Shown here in pieces: positions 1 to 12,189 of a DNA stretch of 64,000 bases. A program made the translations under genes and the position numbers. The stretch is from Nymphaea colorata. Its lineage: Eukaryota; Streptophyta; Magnoliopsida; Nymphaeales; Nymphaeaceae. The notes under the pieces were generated by a model, which saw only the letters and a program-made list of their open reading frames with translations, was not told where the DNA came from and ran no database searches. Positions within the stretch are counted from its first letter, which is position 1. Every line of letters starts with the position of its first letter. The DNA is taken from positions 12,786,571 to 12,850,570 of the forward strand of contig NC_045138.2 in NCBI RefSeq assembly GCF_008831285.2, written 5' to 3'.

Positions 1-293
1 GATATCATTTGATTTTTTTAATTTTTTGAATTAAAAATATATAATAATATATAATATTCACCATACCACCATACCAAGATTTACAAAAATGCTGTACCAG
101 TACCCGTACCATTGTGACATAGAATGACCATTCATTTTCACGGTCTAAACTAAGTCCTATCCATCATTCACCATGCATCCCTCGGATGACCCTTTGTAAG
201 GATTTATTGTTTTTACTCCATTATCGTTCATCATGAATCCCTTACCCCAACAAGCTTAAAAGCCTTTTAGAGGGTGGTGAGTGTTGGCAGAGC

Positions 294-333
<40 letters not shown>

Positions 334-574
334 AGAGATGCGCCTCAGTCTTTCGTACTGGCCATGTCTCAAATCGACACTCTCTAGCAACAGTGAGGAA
401 GAAAAGAAGAGGCACGCGACCGCTTCAATCAAAGGCAGTTATAGAGATATTGCACAATGAGTGGCAGATGGTAGGAAAATGATGGGAAAGGAACGTGGTA
501 ATGGATGAAAGGAAATAATGAAGAAGAAGACAATGACAAAGGGGAAGCCAGTTGAAGGCAATCACGGTGTTGCA
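1..574. other. Unassigned AT-rich flank with a repeat end
   Basis: No gene is seen. Bases about 60-122 read like the right end of a dispersed hAT-type repeat found elsewhere here (GTACCCGTACC, then a terminus similar to GTGACATAG; better copies at 36885-37264 and 61123-61487). Bases 331-574 match nothing else in the window. The first clear similarity to the long LTR at 6855-8958 begins near 575. Confidence 0.4.
295..330 (+). repeat. Poly(A) run of 36 bases
   Basis: This is an uninterrupted run of 36 A. It could be the tail of a retroposed element or a simple mononucleotide repeat. No LINE or SINE body could be recognised upstream. Confidence 0.9.
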
Positions 575-770
575 TGATCATCTTTTCACTTGTTTAAAGT
601 ACTGTTGCAGGCAGTTTCCCCACTGATCGACCCCAGTGAGATGTTCTCCGATTCCGAGGGCAAGGGAGAAACGTACGGCATCAAACATGCTTGGTTCCAT
701 TGGACCTGGACACACTGATGAGCCGTAGCTTCACATTGGGCCGAGAGTCTCATGAGACTCCCCACGCCCA

Positions 771-1084
771 TAGTTGGCAAACTCGAGAATCAAACTCAGA
801 CTGTAAATCAACTTGGTGACTCGGCTGGGTCAAGTACTAAAGAATTGGACTATCAACATGAAACTGAGTTACCTGACTCTAGCTTTCTGTTTTTTTCTAT
901 TTTTTTTTTCCAAATGATATAATTAATTACCCAATGCTTAAAGATTCGGTGAAATCATTAAAATGTAAAAAAATAAAAAAAAAAGACATGTTTTGGGAGG
1001 TCACTGATAGCCCGACCGACCACGGCTTTAAGCTTGAGGGTTGTCGAAAATGCAAAAACCGCCAACAAATGGTCCACCCTCCCG

Positions 1085-1133
<49 letters not shown>

Positions 1134-1353
1134 CCAACCAATTCAGCCTCCTCCTCCTTTTTTTGGTCTTTCAATATTGATTCAAGAAAAAAAGGGAACC
1201 AAAATCAATTTTGATCATTAATTTAGTTTTATATGGCCAAAACCCAAATTGGACCTGACTCGGCCGAGTCAGCCAAGTCTTGGTGTGAATCGCTTGGGTC
1301 CTAACCTGTGACCCACTAAGTGAACGATTCCGATCTGTCGGGTTTGCCAACTA
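771..1353. mobile_element. 583-bp inverted-repeat insertion inside the LTR
   Basis: The insertion is bounded by TAGTTGGCAAAC (771-782) and GTTTGCCAACTA (1342-1353), a perfect 12-bp inverted repeat. It is absent from the matching place in the other LTR, near 7722. Flanking cccacg and cccatg may be a degenerate target duplication. No open reading frame of transposase type is present, so it looks like a non-autonomous DNA transposon. The superfamily is not determined; it carries a (TA)n tract. Confidence 0.7.
1087..1132. repeat. (TA)23 microsatellite
   Basis: This is an uninterrupted TA dinucleotide array inside the inverted-repeat insertion. Confidence 0.95.
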
Positions 1354-2787
1354 TACCCATGTTTGAGTAGGGGTTGTTACCCAGACAACTTCCACTGAGT
1401 ATTCTTAGGTGGTACAAAACAAAGGACCATCGTCGTGGTAAAATTACAACAATGAACTGTCATTCACCACCCTCACAACTGTGCCACTCCATCGAGCTTC
1501 TAATTCATCTTAATGACCTTTTTATTATCATACATGAATGACAATGTATGTTGCATGCATTTCTGGCAATATGTTACGATTTAAGCATTAAATATACAAG
1601 TTGAATAGCATGCGAAGGCAGAATTGAAAAAGACCAGTCTGTTCGCTCACAACTGGCAAACCTAGAGTCATGGATGATTTCTTAAGTTTGTGAGTTTTTG
1701 CAAACTATAGATATTCTTAAACTAAAAGCTTAGGGCCAGAGTAGGTTCATCGAGCCTAGGCCTAGCTGCCATAGCTTGGCCTCGGCCTAGCCTTGGCTTG
1801 GTCATGGCATGACCATGAACGGCTAACCATGGTCTACTGGCTTAGCATGGTTAGTCAACCCTAGTTCGCTCAACCCACCATGGTTGACTTGGGTCGGTCA
1901 ATCGATCCTAGCCGAGCGCCGGTGGGCTAAGTGGTACTTTTGCACTCAGCATCATGAAACGAGTCTTGTTTGATGGTATGACCTGCATGCTCATAGGGTG
2001 GACTGTTCGCAAAAAAACTACGAAAATGCCCCTATACAAGCGCACTCGGTAAACAACAATTCGACCATCAAAATTAAAATTTGTCTGCTCAAGAAATGGT
2101 GGGGAATTCTGAAGATGCATTCCTACATGCAAATGGATGGAGTATGACTTGAAAAATCGCCTTTTGTTCGTTTTGACAAAATTTCAAACATTCAAAACCA
2201 GAGAGCTGTGCGTAAGGTGGCCTACTTGAGTTGCTGGGCATCGATGCGATCTTCCCGCCATCGCATGCATGCTGCCTTAATTTTTTCCTTCTTCTCTCTC
2301 TCTTGCCTCTTTCCTTTATTCACACTAAAAGGCACCTCCCTTTTAAAGGGGCGGTGTTCTCATGCTTATTTTAAATGTTTTATATAGTATTATATTATAT
2401 TATATTATGTTTTATTCTTAATCAAGTTCAACTTCAATTAATCTTGTTTAGCTTAATAAAACATGATTAGATCACCTTAATTTGTGTTTAGACCTTAATA
2501 TTTAAATTGGATCAAAATACCCTTGTCAATTTTTTGAAATTTCAGTCCTCCCTCAAGGTAAATTTACTATCTAACCCTTGCATTAACACTTAATGACATA
2601 TATACCCCTTTTGGTAAATTTATTATAATATGAAATATACATGTTTGTTTCTCATTCCGATCAAACCTACGCAGAGCATGTTTCGTGCCTCTAAGCACCT
2701 AGACTCTTACATGCGAACAATGTAATTCTAGGGAAATAAATATAAACACATTTAATAAATGAGTTAAAAAATGGAGATTTTACAATT

Positions 2788-2797
2788 CTTCCCCCCC
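2788..2797 (-). other. Polypurine tract of element A
   Basis: The minus strand reads GGGGGGGAAG, followed within a few bases by the TG that opens the LTR. This is the usual site for plus-strand priming in LTR elements. It fixes the orientation of the element and the inner edge of the 3' LTR at 2784. Confidence 0.8.
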
Positions 2798-2849
2798 AAC
2801 GAAATTTCGTCTGTGAAATTTAAAGAAAACTAGTTATCAACTAGGGTTG

Positions 2850-5660
2850 GTTAGGTATTGCCTCTTCATGGCATCCTCCGGTTCCCACGTACATTCTTCA
2901 ATTATATGTTGCAACCATCGACCTTTCACCATGGGAATCTCTTTATTGCATAGTTTCCTGGTCTTTGATCATATGTGTTGAGTCAAATATGGAACACGTT
3001 GTGAACGTGCTCAAATTGTAGTGGTAGAGCTAATCTATAAGCAGTAGCCTCAATTTTCTCTAAAATCTTGAATGATCTAATATATCATGGGCTGAGTTTT
3101 CCTTTATTTTCGAAATAAAAGATGCCATTTGTCAAAGAAACCCTAAGGAAAACGTATTCACCGGCACCAAAGACAAGCTCTAAACAATGGTTATCAACAT
3201 AACTCTATTGTCGGTTCTGTGCTGCCAAGAGTCGTTGTATGATCTTTTGTACTTACTCGAAATAATATTGGATCGACATAGGCCCATCAATACTTTTGGC
3301 TCCAATATTAGACCAATAAACAGGTGATCAGCATGGTCGCCCATATAATGCCTTTTGTGGTGCCATATCAATGCTTGCAAGATAGCTATTGTTATAAGCA
3401 AATTCTATCAATTTAATATGTTTAACCCATTCGCCTTTCCAATCAAGTGCACATGTACATAACATATCTTCCAATGTTTGTATAGTGTGTTTTGATTGAC
3501 TATATGTTTGTGGGTGAAAGGTTGTGTTGAATTTCAAACAGGTGCCAAATGCCTGTTGCAACTGCCTCCAAAATTTTGTAGAAATCGGGGATCTCTATCT
3601 GAAATTATCAATCGTGACACACATAGATGCTTTCTAAACAAAATTATTTTATTCTTGTCTATAGACATACATGATTTCTAATTTTCTGACATGGCTTTTA
3701 GGTGCTCATAATCGGAGTCTTCCTTTTGTTTACCCTTGATCTCATTTAGAGTGCCAGGCTTGACAAAGAGTCCATTCAAACCAATCACAGACTCAGCAGC
3801 TACGAAAGGTTTTCAAGCTCTGAAGTCCTTAATCAGTTTCAGTGTTAGGTTAGCATACAACTTATTGATCCATTTTCCTTACGACTCAAAGCATCCATCG
3901 ATTAGCTTTACATGGATGATAAAGAATTTCAAAATCATAGTCTTTTAGATATTCCATCCACTGTCGTTGTCTAATGTTTATTTCTAACAAAATATGTATT
4001 TGAGACTTTTATGGGTTGTATACATTTCAAATTTCTCACCATACGAGTAATGTCGCCAGATTTTAAAACGAAAACTACCACTACCAACTCCAAATCATGT
4101 ACTAGGTAGTTTTGTTCATATGGTTTTAATTGCCATGAAGCATAGGTAATAACATGATTGGTCTACATTAGATCACAATCTAAGCCAGTATCTGATGCAT
4201 CAGAATAATTAATAAAGTTTTCAGTATCAGAAGGACTGTCAAAATTGGTGCAGAGACCAGTTGGTGCTTCAACTCTTGTAAACTTTCTTAGCATTTAGTC
4301 AATCATTAAATTTACTCATTTATGTAAAAGTCATGTCATAGGAACAACAATACGAGAGAAGTTTTGTATGAATCTTTGATAGTAACCTGTGAGACCCAAA
4401 AAACTTTGCATCTCAGTGATATTCTTCGGTCTCTCCCATGACAAAATAGCTTCAACCTTTGCGGAATCAACTGCTATGCCTTCAGCAGATATGATGTGTC
4501 CCAAGAAAATTGCCTTATAACCAAAATTCACACTTCGAATATTTGGCAAACAACCTGTTCTCCCTCAAGGTTTGGAGCAGAATCCTTAAGTATTATTTGT
4601 GTTCATCGATAGTCATTGAGTAAATAAGAATGTCATCAATGAGCATAACTATAAACAATTCCAAACATGGTTGGAACACTCGGTTCATGAGGTTCATAAA
4701 AGTTGTTGGGGCATTAGTTAATCCAAATGGCATAACTTTAAACTCATGATGCTCGTACCTTGTTCTAAAAGCGGTCTTAGGAATATCACACTTCTTGTTT
4801 TTTAACGATAATAACCGAATCTCAAACCAATCTTCAAAAACACACATGCTTCTCGTAATTGATCAAATACATCATCAATTCTAGGCAAGGGATACTTATT
4901 TTTTATAGTTACTAATCAATACACAACCGGAATGATCCATCCTTCTTCTTCACGAATAATATTGGTGCTCCTCAAGGTGAGATGTTGGGTGTAATGAATC
5001 CATTGTCAAGTAATTCTTGTAATTGCTTATTTAGTTCTACTAATTCAGTTGGGGCCATCCTGTAAGCAGCCTTAGAAACAATTGCTGTCCCTAGGAGAAC
5101 ATCGATAACAAAATATATTTCTCTGGTTAGAGGTAGGCTTGACGAATCTTCTCAAAAGACATAGGGGAAGTTTTTCACTACTTCAGTGTCTACCAGTGTT
5201 TTTGGTGAATGCTCCGACCAAGCAATACTTGCAATGAATATTGTAGCACCATTTTCAATACACCTTTGGGCATTCATAGTAGATATAGTATCTCAAATTG
5301 GCATTTTCACACTAAAGTGGTATTCTAATGCCAACTTACTGGGTGGAGTAAATAAAATCTTTCGATCATGACAATTTAGAGAAACATAATGCTCATCTCA
5401 ACCAATCAATACCCAAAATCACATCATAGTTATCCATACTAACACAATTAAATTTGCAAGAAAGTTAAGATTAGCAATAATAACTACAACATGAGATGAA
5501 TAAGTGTGATAAAATAGTTTCAACTCCTAAAGGTGAATGCACTACTAAAGTAAATCCCATATTTTCACCTAGCATAGGCAATAATTTAGCAAATTCACTA
5601 GAAATAAACAAATGAGTGGCTCTAGAATCAAACATAGTGTGAGCATAAATTTCAGTGATG
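2850..5660 (-). pseudogene. Element A pol remnant: protease, RT, RNase H, integrase
   Basis: Read on the minus strand from right to left. Protease lies near 5620-5640, where the catalytic triplet reads FDSRATH (family FDSGATH; Gly to Arg). RT spans about 5100-4330 and includes [26 protein letters not shown], the catalytic box as LIDDILIYS and [12 protein letters not shown]. The integrase core lies at about 3330-3560 and includes FHPQTYSQ and EFAYNNSY. The integrase C-terminus with ECTWEPEDAMK lies near 2890. Frameshifts and stops separate every piece, so no product is possible. Plant gypsy pol normally runs PR-RT-RH-IN, and that order is kept. Confidence 0.9.
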
Positions 5661-5669
5661 AGAAAAACA

Positions 5670-6700
5670 CCTTAATGAGTATTCTGTTCTTGATTTGGCT
5701 CAGGAGACTTAATGGCAGAAACACACCCTGGTGCTTTCAGAGGTGGAGGGAGTTGTGGAAGTCTTGGAACTCTTTGAGATTGCGAGGGCATTGGTGGTTG
5801 ATATCGTACTGGGAAATCTTTGACATAATGTCCTTGTTGTCCACAATGGAGGCACACTCTAGATTTAAGGTAGCATTGTCAGTCCCACAAACTGCATCCT
5901 TTAAGGGTTGACTAGACTGACTCTATTGTTGGGTATTTCCACCAGTATACTGGAATCCTTGCTGAAACTGACCTCTGCCAGCTGATCTCTATTTCTTCAC
6001 TGAAGGCCCAAAATTTATTCCATGACCATTGAATTGACCTCTTGGCCTGCTCTAATACTCACAAATTCTCTTTCCCTTAAATGTGGATTGGGAATGAACA
6101 TTCTGCTCCCAGTCATCTTGCATTGCCTTGGCCATATCTAGGGCCTCAACCAAGGTCTTCGGCTTGTTGGGAAGCACTCTACCTCTCAATGCATCCTTTA
6201 AGCCCTTTGTATACTTCTTAGCTTGGGCTGCTTCTATTGTATATGTGCTGGGATAGTATTTGAGAAGATTTCGAAATTTGCCATATACTCCTGCACAATC
6301 ATTCCTGGGTCTTGTTTTAATGCTAAAAACTCTTCTAACTTCTTATCTTTTTCATTCTCGGTAAAATAAGCCTCCATGGAAACTTCTTTAAACTATTCCT
6401 AGATAATCTTTGTTCCTTATGGGAATTGGATCTCTTTGATGGTGTCCCACCAAAGACATTCAACGCCTTCCAAGCGGTAAGTGCCAAAATTCGCTTTTTG
6501 ATCTTCTAATATTTGTAGTACGTGAAAAATTCAATCGATACTGCTGCTAATTCCGAATCACCAACTCTTGTAAAGGACGATGGCATGTATTGTGACATAG
6601 TGTGAAGGGATTCCATAATAAAATACCTCTACTCTACCCATCCTTGTAATTGATTTTCATCCCTAGAAGGATGATCAATAGTTTTTTATAGTACATATAA
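5670..6700 (-). pseudogene. Element A gag remnant
   Basis: The retrotransposon Gag domain is visible at about 6250-6550, with ATYRLEG then WWDTIKE in a nearby frame, as in plant gypsy Gag. The nucleocapsid zinc knuckle lies at about 5810-5857 and reads CLHCGQQGHYVKDF, so the last cysteine of CX2CX4HX4C is now Phe. Several stops and frame changes break it. It sits between the PBS and protease, as expected. Confidence 0.85.
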
Positions 6701-6834
6701 ATATAAATTTAATAGATATTGAACCACATAAATCAATAATCAACACAGAATTACTGATGAAGTTACTCGTGCCACCACAGAGCAAGATTGGAGAATGATC
6801 TGAAGTTTGGACATGTGTGGCTCACTAGCACATC

Positions 6835-6846
6835 GCTCTGATACCA
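6835..6846 (-). other. Primer binding site of element A
   Basis: The minus strand reads TGGTATCAGAGC, the common plant PBS complementary to the 3' end of initiator tRNA-Met. It sits eight bases from the LTR end (minus-strand ...GTTACA). The orientation agrees with the PPT at the other end. Confidence 0.85.
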
Positions 6847-6854
6847 TTTAAGTT

Positions 6855-8958
6855 TGTAACATCCCGAAAAGTATCCAAATATTTTTTTTTGGTAGCACAA
6901 CATTTACAATAACATAACCTACGTAATTGGCATCGGTCCATGCACAGATAATTGCTTGCATGTTAGCACATGGCACGACCTGGGTAGTTAATGGTTCTAA
7001 TTAGTCTAAGGTCTAGGTTCACATTTATTGATAGTGTGGTTAACAATCAAATTTCATGCGTGGAAATTTGTATCAATCTAGATCAACTTTATAGATTACA
7101 TGTTGAAGGCCTCACCAACCGTTCTGAGCTAGTTATAGAGCTGCAAACCACACAAATATATACAAAAGCCAAAATAACAGTCGCATAGAAGTCTGTAGGT
7201 CGTAATTGTCAGCTCTACCAAGATCTCCCTTGTTCACTATTGTGGTGTATCAAAATCGCCTGAAAAATAGTAAAAATTTTACAACATGTGTATGATTTAT
7301 CATACTTAGTAGGCCTACAGACAAGGTGTGTGTGAAGATGTAATTCACACATCGAAAACAGTATGTCATAATATTATAATAGGATGATATTCACATCATG
7401 AATATAAAATATGTAAGCAGAACTATCAGTCAATATCACCTATTCATTAGTTTATTCAATCATCACTGAATATTACCTTGTGTGGCACAATACATGTGAT
7501 ATATTCTTCCACGATCATCTTTTACTCAATTTCCATTTGTTTAAAATACTGCTAGAGTCTGATTCCCCACTGATTGAACCTAGTAAGATGTTCTATGCTA
7601 ATAGATTTTGAGGGCAAGAGAGAAACTTAAGGCATCTACCATGCCTAGTCCCATCAGACCTGGACCCTCATGAGTTGTAGCTTCACATTGGGCCGAGAGT
7701 CTAATCAGACTTCCCATGTCTGAGTAGGGTCCTTATCCAGACAACTCCCACTGTGTCTTCTCAGGTGGTACACGACAAAGGACCATCGTCCTGGTACAAT
7801 TACAACTATGAACCATCGTTCACCACCCTCAGAACTGTGCCACTCCATCGAGCTTCTAATTCATTTTGTTATTAATTGTTGCATAACTTTTATGGTCATA
7901 CATGAATGAGAATTATGCTGAGTATGTTGCATGTATGTCAGGCAATCTAACTTGATTTAAGCATTAAATATAAAATCAAATAGCATGCAAAGGGAGAACT
8001 GAAAAAGACCAATCAATACGCTAACAACTAGCAAACCTTGAGTCATGGATGATTTCTTAAGTTTGCGAGTTTAAGCAAAATAAACACATTAGGTTAAACT
8101 AACGGTATCACAAAACTATGTTCTTAAAATAAAAGCTAAGGATTAGACTAGGTTCGTCGAGCCTGAGCCCGGTTGCCTTAGCCTGGCCTTGGCCTAGCCT
8201 TGGCATGGTTATGGCATGACCATGGCTGCCTAACCATTGCTGGCTTGGGTTGGTCAAGCGATCCTAGTTGAGCGCCAGTGGACGCGCTAGGCTGGGTGGT
8301 ACCATTGAACTCAAGATCACAACACAAGTTTGGAGGTACAACCCGTGCGCTTATAGGCTGGACCATTTGCTTAAAACTATGAAAGTGCCCCTACACGAGC
8401 GTACTTGGTAAACAACAATCCGACCGTCAAAATTAAAATTTGTCTCCGTAGATATGGTCTATTGATGTTGATGAATCCGAATATGTATTCAACAATGCAA
8501 ATAGACAAAGTACGACTTAAAAAATCACTTGTTGTCCGTTTTGACAAAAATGTAGACCGATTTCAAACATTTAAAACCATACAATTGTGCGTAGGGTGGC
8601 CCACTTGAGTTGTCAGATGTCCATGCGATCTTCCCGCCATCCCAGGTATATTGTCTTGAATTTCTCTTTCTTCTTTCTCTCTCTTCTCTCTCTCTTTCTT
8701 TCTCTTTCCTTTCTCCCTTTTCTTTCTCTCTCCTTTCTCTCTTTTCTATCTCTTCTCTCTCTCTTTGTTTTTTTCTTCCTTCACATGTAGAGGCACCTCC
8801 TTTTTAGGGGAGCGGTGCTCTCTTGCTTATCTTGAATGTTTTATATATTATTACCATATTTTTACTATATTATATTATATTATCTTCTTAATCAAGTTTA
8901 ACTTCAACTAATCTTGTTTATCTTAATAAAACATTATTAGATCACCTTAATTGGTGTA
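6855..8958 (-). repeat. 5' LTR of element A, truncated at its outer end
   Basis: On the plus strand it starts TGTAACATCCCG next to the PBS. It matches the left LTR until about 8958, then changes abruptly into plus-strand RT/RNase H sequence of another element. About 285 bases present in the left copy are missing here. The promoter and polyadenylation signals of the dead element would have been in this region; none is identified with confidence. Confidence 0.8.
8660..8775. repeat. Pyrimidine tract, CT/CTTT-rich
   Basis: About 115 bases are nearly pure C and T, with TCTC and TTTC units, inside the LTR. The other LTR has only a short version near 2290-2320, so the tract expanded after insertion. 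Serine/leucine/phenylalanine-rich reading frames over it are artefacts. Confidence 0.9.
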
Positions 8959-10862
8959 TTGAAAAGGGCTCTGATGCAGGAGCCTGTGCTCAGGTTACCC
9001 GACCACACTAAGAAATTTGAAGTTCACATGAATGCTTCAGATTTTGCTATTGGTGGAGTGTTGATGTAGGAAGGTCTCCCGGTTGCCTATGAAAGTAGAA
9101 AGCTTAAAGACACGGAACATCGATACTCCATGCACGAAAGATAAATGACAACCATTATCCATTGTCTTCGCACGTGGAGACATTACTTGTTGGGAGCTCA
9201 ATTTGTGGTGAAGACTGGTAATGTAGCCACAAGCTACTTCCAGACTCAAAAGAAGTTGACCCCGAAGCAGGCCCAATGGCAGGGATTCCTTGCGGAATTT
9301 GATTTTGCCTTAGAGTACAAGACAAGAAGGATGAATGTCATAGCCAACGTGCTAAGTCAGAAGGCGGAGTTGGCAGCTACTCGGACGGCATCATCTGAAG
9401 CACAACTTGAAAGTGCTCTTCTTGGGCGGATTCGAGAAGGCATGAAGGAGGACCCTATAGCTAAGCACTTAGTCGTGGCAGTTGAGACGGGAAAAACATG
9501 ACGATTCTGGTTGTGTGACGGAATTTTAATTGCAAAGGGCAGACGTGTGTTCGTACCTAGATGTGGCAACCTTCGGCAAGAGTTTCTGAAGGAATGTCAT
9601 GACTCATTGTGCGCAGGCCATCCTGGCCAGGAGTGGACATTGGTGCTCTTCGAACGTGGTTGTTACTGCTATAGATGTGCGATGATGTTGAGGCATATGT
9701 GAAAACTTGCTTGATTTGCCAATAGGATAAGGGAACAAATCAGAAGACTGTCGGCCTCTTGGAACCTCTTCCAATTTTAGAACGTTCATAGGAATGTTTC
9801 TACATGAACTTCATCGTCAACTTACCTAAAGTTGACGATTTTAGCTCCATCCTTGTGGTTGTGAATATATTCTCGAAGTGTACGACCTTCATCCCAGCCT
9901 CTAAGGAATGTTTCCCGTGGAGAAGACGGCGCAGTTATTTGTGAAGCATATAGTGAAACACTAGGGCATGCTAAAAAGCATTGTAAGTGATCGTGACGAC
10001 CGCTTCACCAAAAAGTTTTTGACGCAAAGTATTTCGTTTGTTGGTTTTCGATTTGTTATTCTCAACAACTTTTTACTTGCAAACTGATGACCAAACTGAA
10101 TGGATCAACGACTTGTTGGAACAATACCTTCGACACTATGTCAGTGTGAAACAAAAGAATTGGGTGAAATTACTGGATGTAGCTCAATTTTACTATAATT
10201 TATAGAAGAGTGAGTCTTCTAGACATAGTTCATTCGAGATAGCCACTGGGCAGCAGCCATTGATGCTTCATACCCTTGCAGCCCAAGAGAAGAGACGACC
10301 TACTTTCGCATACTAGTTTGTCAGCGATTGGCAGGAACAGATGAGGTTGGCTAAGACATTCTTATATAAGGCTGCAAAAAAGATGAAGAAATTTACAGAT
10401 CAGACTCGAAGGCCAATGGAATTTCGAGTGGGCGACGAAGTCTTCGTGAAGTTTTATCCTAACCACACAACCATATTTTATGGTCAACACAAGTCATTAA
10501 TCCTCAAGTATAAATGATCCTTTACAGTGCTAAAGAGAATCAGAAAGCTAGCCTACAAGCTAAACTTGCTGCCAAACTTTAAGGTGTATTCAATGTTCCA
10601 TGTTTGTAACATGAAGCCCTTCTGCTTTGATGAGAAAGACCCTGATAGAAGCATCCTAGAACGAGACTCGATCATGCAATGAGCCCTACCGATGAAACGA
10701 GCGGCAGACTGACAAATGGAAGAAATGCGAGCAAAAAATATCAAGTGAAGTGGATAGATGAGCAGAACTCAATATGGGAGTATGCATTTTGTATAAAGCA
10801 GCACTACGCACTGGAAGTCAAAGCCTATCATGAAGCAGCTGGCGCCGAGGATGGTGCATGAT
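8959..10862 (+). pseudogene. Element B pol remnant: RNase H, integrase, chromodomain
   Basis: It begins with a run like ALMQEPVLRLPDHTKKFEV, then HMNASDFAIGG, the start of RNase H; the catalytic aspartate of the usual DAS is Asn. Integrase follows: the zinc-binding region with ECHDSLCAGHPG (about 9590) and CLICQ (about 9705), then a core region with VNLPKVDDF. The C-terminal domain holds FRVGDEVFVK (about 10425) and MFHVCNMKPF. A chromodomain with KYQVKWIDEQN lies at about 10730-10830. Stops and frameshifts occur throughout. Chromodomains in this group are thought to direct integration to heterochromatin. Confidence 0.88.
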
Positions 10863-10877
10863 TTGAAGGGGAGAGCA

Positions 10878-11272
10878 TGTTCCTCTGTGTCTAGAGTCTA
10901 TACAGTCTGTTGCTTTGCTATGTACTTCATTTACTTATGTTGAGTCTTTCCTTATGCTTGTTCACTTGTAAGGGAGTACCCTCCCACTTGTCTAATGTTG
11001 GGGATTCTATGTTTTGGGTGGTTGGCATGGGAATCTTTGTATGCAGCTTCGGCCAACCCTATGTAAGCAAGTTGAGATTTTCCTTTTTTAACTCTCTCGT
11101 GATGTACAAGTTTTCCAACATGAATACATTGTAAGATTTTTTTATTCACACTTTATTTTCTTTATGCATTTTGCTTTCCAAAATCATCTTTGAGCCCTTT
11201 TCGCTGGTTTGAAGGCTAACGGCAAATAGGCTCTTGTCGTGTCGTACGGCCTCAAAGAGTCAGCCTGTGACA
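10878..11272 (+). repeat. 3' LTR of element B
   Basis: It opens TGTTCC just after a purine-rich tract (GAAGGGGAGAGCA) and closes GTGACA, the same ends as the LTRs of element C. The length is 395 bp against 418 and 399 bp there. Confidence 0.8.
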
Positions 11273-12189
11273 GGTGCAGTGTTTGTCTCATGTTGGTTAT
11301 GGTGTACCGCAAGTAGAGTATACCAGCTGTTGCCAGAATCTTATGAGGGAAAAACTTGGTTTATAATAATGCTCCTAACACTCTTTATCTCAATTATAAT
11401 AGCTCTCTCTCATTCGAATTATCTTTCTATCTTTTTTCTTTTTCCCTCCACAATAATGCAGCCAATATTGAATAATAAGTTGACTATTCATATACTAGAA
11501 GTTGATTGTACACTTCTCTCCCTTCCAAATGAGTTTTGTTTTTAATCGTAACAATTTGAATATTGTACATCTCTCTCACTCTACAATAAGTTGGCTAACA
11601 TTGTAATATATAATTTCAATGTATTATTGAATTTCTTCACTGAAAAGTAAATGCAATCTTTAGTTTATGCAATAAAAGACTTTTGAAAAGCTGAACCCAA
11701 GCAAAAGTCGAAATTCAACTCTGGTTACTAGTCTTACAGCCACAACTTGTCTCATTGACCAACACCTTTGGTCTGAACAGCATAAGGCTTCCTAGCGATG
11801 TTCTGTTCCAGTGCATCATAATATATAGCTGACTATAACGTCAACAAGCTAGGAAGGCTTACTTCCTTTTAGTTAATAAGAAAAAAAAAATTATTTTTTT
11901 CTTGGTCTAATTTCAGTATCATGCACATAATTAGCAGCTCTATACAAAGCTCATCATCATCACGATGCTCCAACTAGGAGAATTTGAACTTTCATTTGTA
12001 GACCAACGCATTTAGATCTCAAATAGGTCTCGCACTATCATCACATGCACAAGCTCTCAAAGAAAATTTTCATGCAATTCACATGGAAAAAAATGTTTTA
12101 TCCCTCTTTAACAATATCTGTTTCAAGATGAAGCTCCAAAATGTTTCTGCATATATCAAGAACTTTGTACAACCAGTAGCATGTGTTGC
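11273..12189. other. No gene recognised
   Basis: AT-rich DNA with scattered short open frames and A/T runs near 11880. I find no conserved coding, LTR or RNA gene. It may belong to the same transposon as the xylanase fragment downstream; this is only suggested by position. Confidence 0.4.

Larger units (their letters stand above)
575..2784 (-). repeat. 3' LTR of element A, interrupted
   Basis: The inner edge is set by the polypurine tract: on the minus strand the LTR starts TGTAAAATC directly after GGGGGGGAAGAAT. It matches the right-hand LTR over 575-770 and about 1354-2500. Bases 771-1353 are an insertion missing from the other copy. Bases 2500-2784 have no partner on the right because that LTR is truncated. 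The outer end is missing. Confidence 0.8.
575..8958 (-). mobile_element. Decayed Ty3/gypsy retrotransposon, minus strand (element A)
   Basis: The order on the plus strand is 3' LTR (575-2784), polypurine tract, integrase, RT, protease, Gag, PBS, 5' LTR (6855-8958), so the element lies on the minus strand. The two LTRs share long similarity, for example the stretch holding CACATTGGGCCGAGAGTCT at about 690 and 7685. Both outer LTR ends are incomplete: the left LTR loses similarity before 575, and the right LTR stops near 8958 where another element begins. LTRs over 2 kb and an integrase tail ending in a WExEDxMK-type motif fit the Del/Tekay chromovirus group; that assignment is inference. The coding region has many stops and frameshifts, so the element is dead. 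Confidence 0.85.
8959..11272 (+). mobile_element. 5'-truncated Ty3/gypsy chromovirus (element B)
   Basis: Plus-strand fragment running from the end of RT through RNase H, integrase and chromodomain to a complete-looking 3' LTR (10878-11272). The chromodomain tail and the LTR are clearly the same family as element C at 24474-27305. Shared sequences include YQVKWI, WEYAFC and the LTR stretch with CTTCGGCCAAC. The left boundary abuts the truncated LTR of element A, so an illegitimate junction or insertion followed by deletion occurred there. Confidence 0.85.

Noticed and set aside
6835-6846. Possible tRNA-Met fragment
   Set aside because: Only the 12 bases of a primer binding site are present, with no cloverleaf, next to an LTR.
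8587-8807. Two overlapping Ser/Leu/Phe-rich open frames that look like membrane proteins
   Set aside because: They are translations of a CT-rich tract in a retrotransposon LTR.
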